Both the position numbers and the translations under genes were made by a program. A DNA stretch of 64,000 nucleotides from Vibrio salilacus (GTDB taxonomy: Bacteria; Pseudomonadota; Gammaproteobacteria; Enterobacterales; Vibrionaceae), in the NCBI RefSeq assembly GCF_002811245.1, contig NZ_NIVQ01000007.1, positions 117,860 through 181,859 on the forward strand, read 5' to 3'. The notes under the pieces are model-generated. The model was not told the origin of the DNA, searched no databases, and worked only from the letters and a program-made list of their open reading frames with translations. Each line of letters opens with the position of its first letter. Positions within the stretch are counted from its first letter, which is position 1. Shown here piece by piece: positions 20,796-30,940 of this stretch.

Positions 20796-21788
20796 CTACT
20801 TATAACTTAAATCGGTCGCTTTACCTTTAAATATTCGATACACCGCAAAGGTATAGAGCAAGATCATTGGCATCACTATCATCACCCCATAGCCGACAAT
20901 AATCAGCGTTGCAGGTGATGAGGCAGATTGCTGCGCCGTCATCAATCCAGGTACAACTTGAGGGAAAAAACTGTACGCTAGCCCTAAAAAGCTCAGGGCG
21001 AAAATTACCGTAACACCAAAAAATGGCCAACGGACACCTAAATCATTGATCATAGGTACTTGGCGAAGGTAGCGGTCAACGACAAAAATAGTAGCTAAGA
21101 CGATGATAGGAATAGGCGCTAATAGCAAGAATTCAGGAAAACTAAACCAGCGTAGTGCGACCTGCTCATTAACCATCGGGTTAACCACGCTAACCGCAAA
21201 AATACCTAATCCAGCAACCCATCCAGCTCTTCGCGACCAACGCGCAGCACGTATTTGTAACTCACCTTCCGTTTTAAGTACTAACCACGCACCACCAATA
21301 TAAACGTAAGCCGCAGCAACACATAGGCTACTTAACACAGCGAAACCATAAGCTTGATTTGAATCTTCAAACCCCATAATGTAGCGACCAACCATATAAC
21401 CTTGTGTTAAAGATGCCATCAAGGATCCTAGCCTGAAGCACCAATCCCAGTGCTCTTTATGATCCGACTGCGCTTTGGCACGAAAGTCAAAGGCCACACC
21501 GCGCATAATCAGTGCGATCAACATTAACGCCGTCGGAAGGTAAAGTTCGGTCAATATCAAACTGTGCGCACTTGGGAACGCGATCAATAAGATGCCGACG
21601 GCCAATACTAACCAGGTTTCGTTGGCATCCCAAAATGGGCCAATGGAGGCGATCATACGATCACGCTGCTGTTCATTGTTACTTGGCAGTAGCATACCCA
21701 CGCCTAAATCATAGCCATCTAACACAGCGTACATAAACACCGAAAAGCCGAGTAGCAATAAGTAGATTTCTGGTAAATAATTGCTCAT
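20796..21788 (-). CDS. cioB: Cytochrome bd-type (Cio) quinol oxidase subunit II
   Basis: A 330-residue membrane protein with about eight helices. It opens LPEIYLLLLGFSVFMYAVLDGYDLGVGML and has IGPFWDANETWLVLAVG, both hallmark CydB/CioB stretches. With subunit I it forms a quinol oxidase in the inner membrane that reduces oxygen without pumping protons. The ATG overlaps the subunit I stop by four bases. The length is shorter than E. coli CydB (379), as usual for the cyanide-insensitive (Cio) subtype. No small CydX-type reading frame fits in the 60 bases downstream. Confidence 0.93.
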   Translation of the reverse strand: MSNYLPEIYLLLLGFSVFMYAVLDGYDLGVGMLLPSNNEQQRDRMIASIGPFWDANETWLVLAVGILLIAFPSAHSLILTELYLPTALMLIALIMRGVAFDFRAKAQSDHKEHWDWCFRLGSLMASLTQGYMVGRYIMGFEDSNQAYGFAVLSSLCVAAAYVYIGGAWLVLKTEGELQIRAARWSRRAGWVAGLGIFAVSVVNPMVNEQVALRWFSFPEFLLLAPIPIIVLATIFVVDRYLRQVPMINDLGVRWPFFGVTVIFALSFLGLAYSFFPQVVPGLMTAQQSASSPATLIIVGYGVMIVMPMILLYTFAVYRIFKGKATDLSYK

Positions 21789-23122
21789 GAAGAAGCCCCT
21801 TGCTCTTGGGATGGCACCTGATGTGCGGCAATATCTTTGCGCGCCAAATAGAATAAGGTGTGAATGTAAGCCACCAGCAGAACCGCATAAATAGTAAGGT
21901 ACATAAGCAGTGAGATCATCACACTACTACTAGCGACGCCTGTTACCGCGTCAGAGGTTCTCAATACGCCACTGACTAACCAAGGTTGACGACCAATTTC
22001 AGTGACATACCAACCAGCCAATGTAGCTGCCCAACCAGAGAATGTCATAGCGACCACGGTATAGAGATAAAACTTAGGCAAAGGCTTATTGCGCATCAAA
22101 CGCAGCGCCCCGTACCAACTGACCAGTAGCATCAACACGCCCACTCCGACCATAATTCGAAAACCGAAGAACAGCGGTTTAACTGGAGGGTGATCAGGAG
22201 CAAACTGGTTAAGTCCGACAATTTCACCATTGAGGTCATGGGTTAGGATTAAACTAGCTAAATTAGGAATGCCAACGGCAAAATCATTGGTGCGAGTCTC
22301 TTCATTTGGCCAAGCAAACAAGAGCAGTGGCGCACCTTGCTCGGTTTCCCATACCCCTTCCATCGCTGCGATCTTCGCGGGTTGATGTTCTAAGGTATTT
22401 AAGCCATGTAGATCGCCAATGAAAATTTGCAGTGGGATAAAACCCGCGGCTGCAAATAGCGCAACCTTCAGACCTAACTTCGCCGCACGATGGCCTGGTT
22501 GTTTCGTCACTTGATAGGCCGAGATGCCAGCAACCAAAAAGCTTGCGGTTAACGCTGACGCCAACAAGGTGTGAGTAAATCGGTAAGGCAGCGATGGATT
22601 TAAGATCACTTCTTTCCAACTGGTAACATGAACAATGCCATCAATGAGCTCATAACCACTTGGCGTATGCATCCAGCTATTAAGCACTAAAATCCAAAAT
22701 GCCGACATTGTAGTACCAACCGCAACCAGAACGGTCGCCAAAGTATGGAACCAATCAGGCACGCGACCGCGACCAAACAACATCACACCAAGGAAGGTCG
22801 CTTCCATAAAGAAGGCCGTCATGACTTCATACCCTAAGAGTGGGCCTGCAACATTACCGACGCGCTCCATAAACCCAGGCCAATTAGTGCCAAATTGAAA
22901 ACTCATTGTGATCCCTGAGACCACACCGAGCGCAAACGTCAGTGCAAAAATTTTGACCCAAAAGTAATAGACATCCAGCCAAACTGGCGCTTGACTGCGG
23001 TTATAACGCCATTTAAAGAAAACTAGCATCCACGCCAAAGCAATGGTGATAGTCGGAAAGAGTATGTGAAAGCTAATATTGGCCGCAAATTGAATTCGCG
23101 ACAACATGAGGGTGTCTAACAT
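21785..23122 (-). CDS. cioA: Cytochrome bd-type (Cio) quinol oxidase subunit I, short Q-loop
   Basis: A 445-residue subunit I. The heme ligand H19 (NISFHILFP), acidic residues E99 and E107 (LLGYEVMTAFFMEATF) and a second heme ligand at H184 (YRFTHTLL) are visible. The GRQPWLVSGVLRTSDAVT motif is CioA-like. It is about 75 residues shorter than E. coli CydA because the quinol-binding Q-loop is short. That is the feature separating Cio/bd-II-like enzymes, often cyanide-tolerant, from E. coli bd-I. Cyanide tolerance itself is not provable here. An FNR box lies upstream. Confidence 0.94.
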   Translation of the reverse strand: MLDTLMLSRIQFAANISFHILFPTITIALAWMLVFFKWRYNRSQAPVWLDVYYFWVKIFALTFALGVVSGITMSFQFGTNWPGFMERVGNVAGPLLGYEVMTAFFMEATFLGVMLFGRGRVPDWFHTLATVLVAVGTTMSAFWILVLNSWMHTPSGYELIDGIVHVTSWKEVILNPSLPYRFTHTLLASALTASFLVAGISAYQVTKQPGHRAAKLGLKVALFAAAGFIPLQIFIGDLHGLNTLEHQPAKIAAMEGVWETEQGAPLLLFAWPNEETRTNDFAVGIPNLASLILTHDLNGEIVGLNQFAPDHPPVKPLFFGFRIMVGVGVLMLLVSWYGALRLMRNKPLPKFYLYTVVAMTFSGWAATLAGWYVTEIGRQPWLVSGVLRTSDAVTGVASSSVMISLLMYLTIYAVLLVAYIHTLFYLARKDIAAHQVPSQEQGASS

Positions 23123-23170
23123 CTTATGTCCTCAAAACACTCGTCTCGCTCTAATGAGCTCGTTGCTGAT

Positions 23171-23183
23171 GTAATTTAATTAC
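23171..23183. repeat. 13-base palindrome GTAATTTAATTAC in the cioAB leader
   Basis: GTAATTTAATTAC (reverse complement GTAATTAAATTAC) also occurs at 34336-34348 upstream of aceB. It partly resembles the ArcA core GTTAATTAAATG. Confidence 0.5.
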
Positions 23184-23244
23184 GTAGAAAAGGACGAATT
23201 GGATCCATCTGAGCTTAACCCGATGAATCCAGCGTATTAAAAAA

Positions 23245-23258
23245 TTGATTTATATCAA
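23245..23258. promoter_or_regulatory. FNR box upstream of cioAB
   Basis: TTGATTTATATCAA matches the FNR/Anr consensus TTGAT-N4-ATCAA at every fixed position. Its centre is about 130 bases before the cioA ATG, so oxygen-responsive control of the oxidase is likely. Whether it activates or represses depends on the unmapped transcription start. Confidence 0.85.
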
Positions 23259-23472
23259 TTTTTGAGGAGAAAAGGTGTAAAAGAATCGTCTCAAAATACA
23301 ATGATATGTATCCAAAGTTTACTAAGTCACGTTATCTTGCGGATAAAATGGCAAACTTGACGTTAATTCGGCCTACCCTTAGGTAAGTATCGGAAATTAT
23401 GAAAGAAAATTACATAAAGTTAACATTCATAGCCATTAATCCGCTACAGTATGGCGAGACTCCCAACTTGTC

Positions 23473-23976
23473 TTAGTCCTGCGCATCATGATGGTAATGC
23501 AAAATGATAATTTCGCCATCACTAATAAGCTCAAGTTGTCTTTGTCCTGCCTGCCAAATCAGTACTCGAGGCGTTGATTGAGAGAATCGGTTAATAAATA
23601 GAATCAGTATTTTATCTGCCTCTAGACGACTAAAACCCGTGAGCAGTGTATTGACATCAAGTGACTGCTGGCCAATGGTAGCTTTGATGATCTCAAAGCC
23701 ATCTTTACGTAAACCAAGTTGTACTTGAGATAAGCGGTGGGCGCTGTATTGAGCAAGAAGTTCGATGTGTACTTGAGTTTCGTCGACCCGCGCCTCCGCG
23801 ATAAAACTGTCACGGTAATAAATAAGCTCGTCTTCACACCAAGTTACCTCACCACATGCTTGCCAGCCAGAAACAATCGATTGTTTTAGCGTTTTATCGT
23901 CATCAGAGAAAACAATACTCGCAGCCGACACTGATTGAGTAACAACTAGAGTGATAACACAAAATGCACGCCACAT
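23473..23976 (-). CDS. Small exported protein of unknown function
   Basis: A 167-residue protein (175 from the upstream ATG) that I do not recognise. MWRAFCVITLVVTQSVSAAS is a clear signal peptide, probably cut after VSA, so the product is periplasmic. The mature part has two cysteines close together (WQACGEVTWCEDEL) that may form a disulfide, and ends in a beta-rich region with HYHHD. I prefer the inner ATG (23974-23976), which has TAGG seven bases upstream; the outer ATG has no ribosome site and begins just past the secF terminator. It lies downstream of secDF. Confidence 0.65.
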   Translation of the reverse strand: MWRAFCVITLVVTQSVSAASIVFSDDDKTLKQSIVSGWQACGEVTWCEDELIYYRDSFIAEARVDETQVHIELLAQYSAHRLSQVQLGLRKDGFEIIKATIGQQSLDVNTLLTGFSRLEADKILILFINRFSQSTPRVLIWQAGQRQLELISDGEIIILHYHHDAQD

Positions 23977-24010
23977 AAGCTGCCTACAAAAAGAAACCAT
24001 ACTTATAAAA

Positions 24011-24040
24011 AGAAAAAAGCCGCTGATAATCAGCGGCTTT
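24011..24040 (-). terminator. Rho-independent terminator of the tgt-yajC-secDF transcript
   Basis: An 11-bp stem AAAGCCGCTGA/TCAGCGGCTTT. On the minus strand it runs into TTTTTTC, 16 bases after the secF stop. Confidence 0.9.
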
Positions 24041-24056
24041 AATAAACGAATAAACC

Positions 24057-25004
24057 TTATGGCATCTCGTCGAACTCTGCACCCTCTTTTTCAACTTGAG
24101 GTGGCATTAAGTGTTCTTTGTTGATGCCCAACTTCAATGCCAGTGCCGAAGCAACATAGATTGATGAGTAAGTACCAACGGTAATACCAAGCAGTAACGC
24201 GGTTGCAAAACCATGAATCAGTGCGCCACCTTGAGTGAACAGTGCAATAACCACAAACAAAGTCGTCCCTGACGTAATCAAGGTACGGCTCAACGTCTGC
24301 GTAATTGAATTGTTCATAATTTCCGGTGGCTCGCCTTTACGCATCTTACGGAAGTTCTCACGGATACGGTCAAAGACAACAATGGTATCGTTGAGCGAGT
24401 AACCGACAACGGTTAACAACGCTGCCACGATAGTCAAATCGACTTCGATCTCCATCAGAGAGAACACACCCAGTGTGATGATCACATCGTGCGCAAGCGC
24501 CAATACAGCACCGGCTGCCAGACGCAATTCGAAACGCACCGATACGTAAAGCAAGATACACAGCAGCGACACAATAATCGCTAAACCACCAGCTTCGGTT
24601 AACTCATCTCCGACGTTCGGACCAACGAACTCGATACGGCGCATCTCAACGCTTTCTCCAGTACCGTCTTTGATCGCTGTAAGAATTTGGTTACCCAAAG
24701 TTTCACCAGCAATATTGTCACGCGGACGCAGACGAACCATGACTTCACGCGCGCTACCGAAGTTTTGTACCGTAGCATCGCCAAAACCTTTCGCTTCTAA
24801 TGCGCCACGAATATCTTCTAGGTTAGCTGGTTGTTCAAATCCCACTTCAATAAGCGTGCCGCCCGTAAAATCTAGACCCCAGTTCAACCATTTGGTCGAA
24901 AGAGTAAAGATCGACGCACCGATCATCAAAATGGAGAACATAAATGCCAACTTCGACCAACGCATAAAGTCGATCATTTTTTCTGCTTTTAGAATCTGAA
25001 ACAT
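24057..25004 (-). CDS. secF: SecF, protein translocase accessory subunit
   Basis: A 315-residue membrane protein, one half of the SecDF complex that uses proton motive force to pull exported proteins through SecYEG. It shows WGLDFTGGTLIEVGFE (the D1-D2 region after helix 1), GPNVGDEL, VGYSLNDTIVVFDRIREN and TSGTTLFVVIALF, all typical. About six membrane helices are visible. It starts 15 bases after secD. The C-terminal tail is short and acidic. Confidence 0.97.
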   Translation of the reverse strand: MFQILKAEKMIDFMRWSKLAFMFSILMIGASIFTLSTKWLNWGLDFTGGTLIEVGFEQPANLEDIRGALEAKGFGDATVQNFGSAREVMVRLRPRDNIAGETLGNQILTAIKDGTGESVEMRRIEFVGPNVGDELTEAGGLAIIVSLLCILLYVSVRFELRLAAGAVLALAHDVIITLGVFSLMEIEVDLTIVAALLTVVGYSLNDTIVVFDRIRENFRKMRKGEPPEIMNNSITQTLSRTLITSGTTLFVVIALFTQGGALIHGFATALLLGITVGTYSSIYVASALALKLGINKEHLMPPQVEKEGAEFDEMP

Positions 25005-25018
25005 ACTAATTGCCAGCC

Positions 25019-26875
25019 TTAGATCGACAGTTTGTTGATGCGTTTACCACCGTACATTAGGTTCACGACACAGCGCGTTCCGACAATAGCAGTAAACATA
25101 GAAGTTAAAATACCAATAGACAGTGTCACCGCGAAACCTTTAATCGCACCCGTACCAACAGCAAACAGAATAATTGCGGTGATAAGAGTGGTGATGTTGG
25201 CATCAGCGATGGTACTAAAGGCATTGGCGTAACCTTGGTGAATCGCTTGTTGTGGACTGCGTCCATCACGAAGTTCTTCACGTATTCGCTCGAAGATCAG
25301 AACGTTAGCATCGACTGCCATACCGACCGTCAGAACAATACCGGCGATACCAGGTAGCGTCATCGTCGCCCCGGGAATCATCGACATCACACCAATAATC
25401 AGTACTAGGTTGGCCATCAGTGCCATATTGGCAATCAGGCCAAACTTGCGGTAGTAGAACAGGGTAAACAGCATTACCGCGACCATACCCCAAATACACG
25501 CCTGAACACCCATATCGATATTCTGCTGACCCATAGATGGACCTATGGTACGTTCTTCAACAATTGAAATTGGCGCAATCAAAGCACCAGCACGCAGCAA
25601 TAGTGCTAAATTGTGAGCTTCAGCGGCAGAGTCAATACCTGTAATACGGAAGTTACGACCTAACGCAGATTGAATCGTTGCTTGGTTAATGACTTCTTCA
25701 TGCTTTGATAAGATGACGCGACCATCCGGCGTGCGGCGACCGCTATCTTTGTACTCTGCAAACACCGTCGCCATAAGCTTACCGATGTTCTTCTTCGAGA
25801 ACGCAGACATTTTGTTACCACCTTCACTATCCAGTGAGATGTTAACTTGTGGACGGCCATACTCGTCAACACTGGAGCTTGCATCGGTAATGCTTGAACC
25901 ACCAAGGATGACGCGTTTCTTTAACACGACAGGACGCCCATCACGATCTTGCTTAATTTCACTTCCAGCTGGCGCTCGACCACTAGCAGCAGCGGCAAGA
26001 TCCGCTTTTGAATCAACTTCGCGGAATTCAAGAGTTGCAGTCGCACCAAGAATTTCTTTAGCGCGCGCGGTGTCTTGAACACCCGGCAGCTCGACAACAA
26101 TACGACTCGCCCCCTGGCGTTGAACCAGCGGCTCTGCGACACCTAACTCGTTAACACGGTTACGCAAAATAGTAATATTTTGCTCAACGGCGTAATTGCG
26201 AATTTCAACTAGGCGTTGCTGAGAAAAAGTCGCAACAAGAGCAAATCGACCGTCAGAGCCTGATTCAGTAAAGATCATATCTGGGTGATTTTTTCCGAGA
26301 AGTTGTAGAGCATCGTCGAGTTGCTGCTGATCACGCAATAACACTTCCACTGCCTCTTTGCCCGATGGACGAATGGCTCGGTAACGAATTTTTTCTTCAC
26401 GCAACTCACTACGGAAAGCTTCTTCTTGCTGACCCACCAGCTTTTCCATCGCCGCGTCCATATCCACTTCCATTAAGAAGTGAACACCACCACGGAGATC
26501 AAGGCCGAGTTTCATTGGTGCAGCACCAATAGATTCAAGCCAATCAGGCGTTGCTGGCGCAAGGTTGAGGGCAACAATATTGTCGCTACCTAACGCTTCA
26601 TTGATCACGTCACGAGCACTGATCTGAGTATCAGTATCGCCAAAACGTACAAGAATAGACCCATTTTCAAGAGCAATGGATTTATGAGATAAGCCCTGTT
26701 TTTCGAGAGCTTGAGTGATAGAATCCAGCGTTGACATTTCTACAGAGGCGCCACGCGCCCCTGTAACTTGAATTGCCGGATCTTCACCGTAGAGATTTGG
26801 AAGTGCATACAGCGCAGCGATGGCAATGGTAAACATCACCATCAAATACTTCCATAACGGGTATCGGTTTAGCAC
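25019..26875 (-). CDS. secD: SecD, protein translocase accessory subunit
   Basis: A 618-residue protein of normal SecD length (E. coli 615). A first helix (about 8-26) leads into the large periplasmic P1 domain with [16 protein letters not shown]. The RND-like membrane core follows, with [37 protein letters not shown] and [15 protein letters not shown]. The [13 protein letters not shown] helix carries the proton-relay aspartate. The start is GTG with AGAGGA upstream. Between yajC and secF in one operon. Confidence 0.97.
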   Translation of the reverse strand: MLNRYPLWKYLMVMFTIAIAALYALPNLYGEDPAIQVTGARGASVEMSTLDSITQALEKQGLSHKSIALENGSILVRFGDTDTQISARDVINEALGSDNIVALNLAPATPDWLESIGAAPMKLGLDLRGGVHFLMEVDMDAAMEKLVGQQEEAFRSELREEKIRYRAIRPSGKEAVEVLLRDQQQLDDALQLLGKNHPDMIFTESGSDGRFALVATFSQQRLVEIRNYAVEQNITILRNRVNELGVAEPLVQRQGASRIVVELPGVQDTARAKEILGATATLEFREVDSKADLAAAASGRAPAGSEIKQDRDGRPVVLKKRVILGGSSITDASSSVDEYGRPQVNISLDSEGGNKMSAFSKKNIGKLMATVFAEYKDSGRRTPDGRVILSKHEEVINQATIQSALGRNFRITGIDSAAEAHNLALLLRAGALIAPISIVEERTIGPSMGQQNIDMGVQACIWGMVAVMLFTLFYYRKFGLIANMALMANLVLIIGVMSMIPGATMTLPGIAGIVLTVGMAVDANVLIFERIREELRDGRSPQQAIHQGYANAFSTIADANITTLITAIILFAVGTGAIKGFAVTLSIGILTSMFTAIVGTRCVVNLMYGGKRINKLSI

Positions 26876-26896
26876 AGCGAGGATCCTCTAGCTGTT

Positions 26897-27226
26897 TTAC
26901 AGAGATTTAAGCGTACCTTTTGGTAGCACTGCAGTAACGAAATCTTTTTTGATCACAACTTCGTTGTTTGTATTCAACTCAATAGTGATGTAGTCGTTAT
27001 CTTCTGCGATTTTAGTAATTTTACCCACTAAACCACCACTGGTCAGAACTTCATCCCCCTTACCCATCGACGCCATTAAGCCTTTGTGCTCTTTTACACG
27101 CTTAGCTTGTGGACGGTAGATCATAAAGTAGAAAATCACCGCAAACATGCCAAGCATGATTAGCATTTCAAAACCACCACCGGCTGGTGAACCTTCTGCT
27201 GCTGCGTGAGCTGGAGAAATAAACAT
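26897..27226 (-). CDS. yajC: YajC, Sec translocon accessory protein
   Basis: A 109-residue protein with a single N-terminal membrane helix (about 19-38, MLIMLGMFAVIFYFMIYRPQ), then the conserved cytoplasmic part KGDEVLTSGGLVGKI and VVIKKDFVTAVLPKGTLKSL. YajC copurifies with SecDF and with AcrB in E. coli. The ATG has AGAGGA upstream. It is 21 bases before secD. Confidence 0.96.
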   Translation of the reverse strand: MFISPAHAAAEGSPAGGGFEMLIMLGMFAVIFYFMIYRPQAKRVKEHKGLMASMGKGDEVLTSGGLVGKITKIAEDNDYITIELNTNNEVVIKKDFVTAVLPKGTLKSL

Positions 27227-27354
27227 GAAAAAATCCTCTATATATTATTTATTGATACTCAAATTGGGCATTCACGGTTTAGATTCAAGTAGTAAAGCAA
27301 GCAATAGAGATCGCTCTCTCAAAAATTACGCGCGTCTGCCTATTTTATTAGCAA

Positions 27355-27381
27355 AAGCCTTTGGCACAATACCAAAGGCTT
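27355..27381 (-). terminator. Hairpin between tgt and yajC (probable terminator or attenuator)
   Basis: A perfect 10-bp stem AAGCCTTTGG/CCAAAGGCTT with a 7-base loop, followed on the minus strand by only a short T run (TTTTGC). It may partly separate tgt from yajC-secDF expression. Confidence 0.6.
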
Positions 27382-27394
27382 GAATTGAAAATCG

Positions 27395-28564
<1,170 letters not shown>

Positions 28565-28715
28565 TTAAGTTCAGAGCATTAAGCTCTATTGAGGAGCGGT
28601 CGCCTTCCATGCGAGATACCAACCAGCCTTATGGTTAGTATCCTAGCGTTCTGCTAGCACTCGTAAATTGTTTGTGTTTTTAAGGCCTAGCGGCCTATAT
28701 TTAGGCTCTAATAAG

Positions 28716-28750
28716 ATTCTGAATCACGCTCGTGCCTCGCTGTTCAGAAT
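28716..28750. repeat. REP-like hairpin in the queA-tgt gap
   Basis: ATTCTGAA and TTCAGAAT form an 8-bp stem enclosing a second small hairpin CACG-CT-CGTG. It has the look of a short dispersed extragenic repeat. The 311-base gap holds no gene that I can see; a further GCCTA/TAGGC repeat lies at about 28684-28706. Confidence 0.5.
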
Positions 28751-28842
28751 GACAACTTTGACCTCATCATGCCAGAAGTAAGAGACGAACTATCTGGAAT
28801 CTGGTTTCTATTGCACTCGAACCCACCTACAGGAACTAGGAA

Positions 28843-29892
28843 CTATGTTCTTTTCTTGATAAACATTGAGTCGCCATACGAGAAGAAGCGGTACTTATTC
28901 TCGACGGCATGCTTGTAAGCATTCATGGTATTTTCATAACCTGCAAATGCACTGACTAACATGATCAGTGTTGACTCTGGCAGGTGGAAATTAGTAATTA
29001 AACAATCCACTAGCTGGTATTCGTAACCAGGGAAAATGAAGATCTCTGTGTCACCAAAGAAAGGGGCTAATTGTGTGCCCTTGTTCAATGCATCTTGCGC
29101 AGCACTCTCTATTGAGCGCACCGAGGTTGTCCCCACAGCAATGATTCTACCACCACGAGCTTTGGTTGCATTGATCGCATCAACCACTTGTTGTGGGACT
29201 TCAACATACTCTGCATGCATATGATGTTCAGTGATCTTGTCCACTTTGACAGGCTGAAAAGTGCCCGCCCCTACGTGCAAAGTCACGAAAGCAAACTCGA
29301 CCCCTTTGGCTTTAATTTTTTCCAGTAGTTGCTCATCAAAATGTAAGCCTGCCGTTGGTGCAGCTACTGCCCCTGGCTTTTGGTTATACACGGTTTGGTA
29401 GCGTTCTTTGTCTGAATCTTCATCTGGGCGATCAATATAGGGTGGCAACGGCATATGACCAATTTCTTCGAGAACCGTCAAGACGTTCTTGTCGCTGTTA
29501 AACGCCAGTTCAAACAGTGCATCATGACGTGCAACCATCAAGGCTGAGTACTCATCATTTTCACCGATAAGAATTGTCGATCCCGGTTTGGGTGATTTAG
29601 AACAGCGCACATGAGCCAAAATACTCTTGTCATCCAGTACACGTTCAACCAGTACTTCGAGCTTGCCACCAGACTCTTTACGGCCAAACATACGTGCAGG
29701 AATAACACGAGTATTGTTGAAAACCACTAAATCACCAGGTTTAACCTGGTCAAGTATGTCGGTAAATGTACCGTCTTGTAGCGCTCCACTATTGCCATCT
29801 AACTGCAGCAAACGGCTTGCAGTACGCTCAGGTTGCGGATAACGAGCAATCAGCTCATCAGGTAAGTCAAAATGGAAATCAGATACTTGCAT
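28843..29892 (-). CDS. queA: QueA, tRNA preQ1(34) S-adenosylmethionine ribosyltransferase-isomerase
   Basis: A 349-residue enzyme that converts preQ1 to epoxyqueuosine in tRNA using the ribosyl part of SAM. Strong family stretches are [54 protein letters not shown] and [19 protein letters not shown]. The start chosen is the ATG at 29890-29892 ([14 protein letters not shown]), which aligns with E. coli; a GTG 20 codons upstream is also open but adds non-homologous sequence. It precedes tgt on the same strand, the next enzyme's partner in the queuosine pathway. Confidence 0.96.
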   Translation of the reverse strand: MQVSDFHFDLPDELIARYPQPERTASRLLQLDGNSGALQDGTFTDILDQVKPGDLVVFNNTRVIPARMFGRKESGGKLEVLVERVLDDKSILAHVRCSKSPKPGSTILIGENDEYSALMVARHDALFELAFNSDKNVLTVLEEIGHMPLPPYIDRPDEDSDKERYQTVYNQKPGAVAAPTAGLHFDEQLLEKIKAKGVEFAFVTLHVGAGTFQPVKVDKITEHHMHAEYVEVPQQVVDAINATKARGGRIIAVGTTSVRSIESAAQDALNKGTQLAPFFGDTEIFIFPGYEYQLVDCLITNFHLPESTLIMLVSAFAGYENTMNAYKHAVENKYRFFSYGDSMFIKKRT

Positions 29893-30279
29893 GTCACTAA
29901 TCTTATGTCGTGTTTTCTTTGGTCGTGATGAAAGTCGAACTGATTCTGTCACAAACAGACGACGAGTTTTTCGCAGCCGACTAGTATATTCCGCATAGTC
30001 GCAATAGCAAGGAAAGAGATGTGAATTATTGTAATCAAATACGATTTTATCCAGTCAGAAAAACTGGCCGGGACTGAGAGAGCTCAATGAGCAGTGAAGC
30101 AGTTCATATTTCGCTACTGAAATTATATAAATTAGGATAAAACCCAATCAGATCTCACTATATTGCAGCAAAAGTTACTATATTAATAACATAGACCGAG
30201 TAACCACCTGGTCAAGCAGACCGCTTTCCAACGTTATCCGTTGAGGTTACTAGGCATAAACAAAAATCAGGAGGCAGCC

Positions 30280-30720
30280 ATGATTAAAGTCGAAGACATG
30301 ATGACGCGTAGTCCACACACTCTACTGCGCTCTCATAACCTAGCCGATGCCAAAAGCATGATGGAAGCACTCGACATTCGTCATGTGCCTATCGTCGATG
30401 CCAACAAACAGTTACTCGGCGTAGTATCTCAACGAGATGTGTTAGCAGCCCAAGAGTCTAGCTTGCAAAACATCCCTGAAAACCAATGTTATACTCTCGA
30501 CACTCCTCTGTATGAAATCATGAAAACAGGGGTGATGACCGCGGCACCGCAAGCGGGATTGAAAGAGAGCGCTATTTATATGCAAAAACACAAGGTGGGC
30601 TGTCTACCTGTGGTGGATCGCGGTGTACTGGTCGGTATCATTACCGACAGTGATTTTGTTGCGATTGCCATCAACTTACTTGAGCTAGAGGAAGAATCTG
30701 AACCCGAAGAAATCGATTAA
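30280..30720 (+). CDS. CBS-pair domain protein
   Basis: A 146-residue protein made almost entirely of two CBS domains (about 1-60 and 75-132): IKVEDMMTRSPHTL and LYEIMKTGVMTAAPQAG start the repeats, with RHVPIVDANKQLLGVVSQRDVL and GCLPVVDRGVLVGIITDSDFV as their cores. Such proteins bind adenosine nucleotides. The target is unknown. AGGAGG lies six bases before the ATG, so a longer TTG reading is rejected. The acidic tail is EEESEPEEID. The 387 bases upstream contain no gene; only the queA and CBS promoters should lie there. Confidence 0.85.
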   Translation: MIKVEDMMTRSPHTLLRSHNLADAKSMMEALDIRHVPIVDANKQLLGVVSQRDVLAAQESSLQNIPENQCYTLDTPLYEIMKTGVMTAAPQAGLKESAIYMQKHKVGCLPVVDRGVLVGIITDSDFVAIAINLLELEEESEPEEID

Positions 30721-30817
30721 TTACTCACACCTCGGCATACAATGAGTTAAAACGCCCCTTTTGCTAATGGCAACTCACTGATTTATCCTGTTGCTATTTA
30801 TCCCAAAAGGTCATCAA

Positions 30818-30842
30818 TAAAAAAGAGCGGCCTGCACCGCTC
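30818..30842 (-). terminator. Rho-independent terminator of aceBA
   Basis: The stem GAGCGG/CCGCTC is followed on the minus strand by a T6 run. It lies about 100 bases after the aceA stop, beyond two other hairpins. Confidence 0.88.
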
Positions 30843-30843
30843 A

Positions 30844-30928
30844 TAAGCATGTCAACGTTTATGCTTAAACAGAATACCAATAGCCAATCACTTGTCAGTT
30901 TTAGGCCAACAATGACAAGTGATGGCTA
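30844..30928 (-). other. Structured 3' UTR of aceA (two hairpins)
   Basis: One hairpin pairs TAAGCAT (30844-30850) with ATGCTTA (30861-30867). The larger pairs ATCACTTGTCA with TGACAAGTGAT, extended by TAGCC/GGCTA past a bulged A (about 30881-30927). With the terminator, three stem-loops follow aceA. A role in mRNA stability or as a 3'-derived small RNA is possible. Confidence 0.5.
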
Positions 30929-30940
30929 AGCGGCAAGGGA

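Noticed and set aside
25689..26078. 129-codon plus-strand frame
   Set aside because: Antisense to secD, with biased composition and no start signal.
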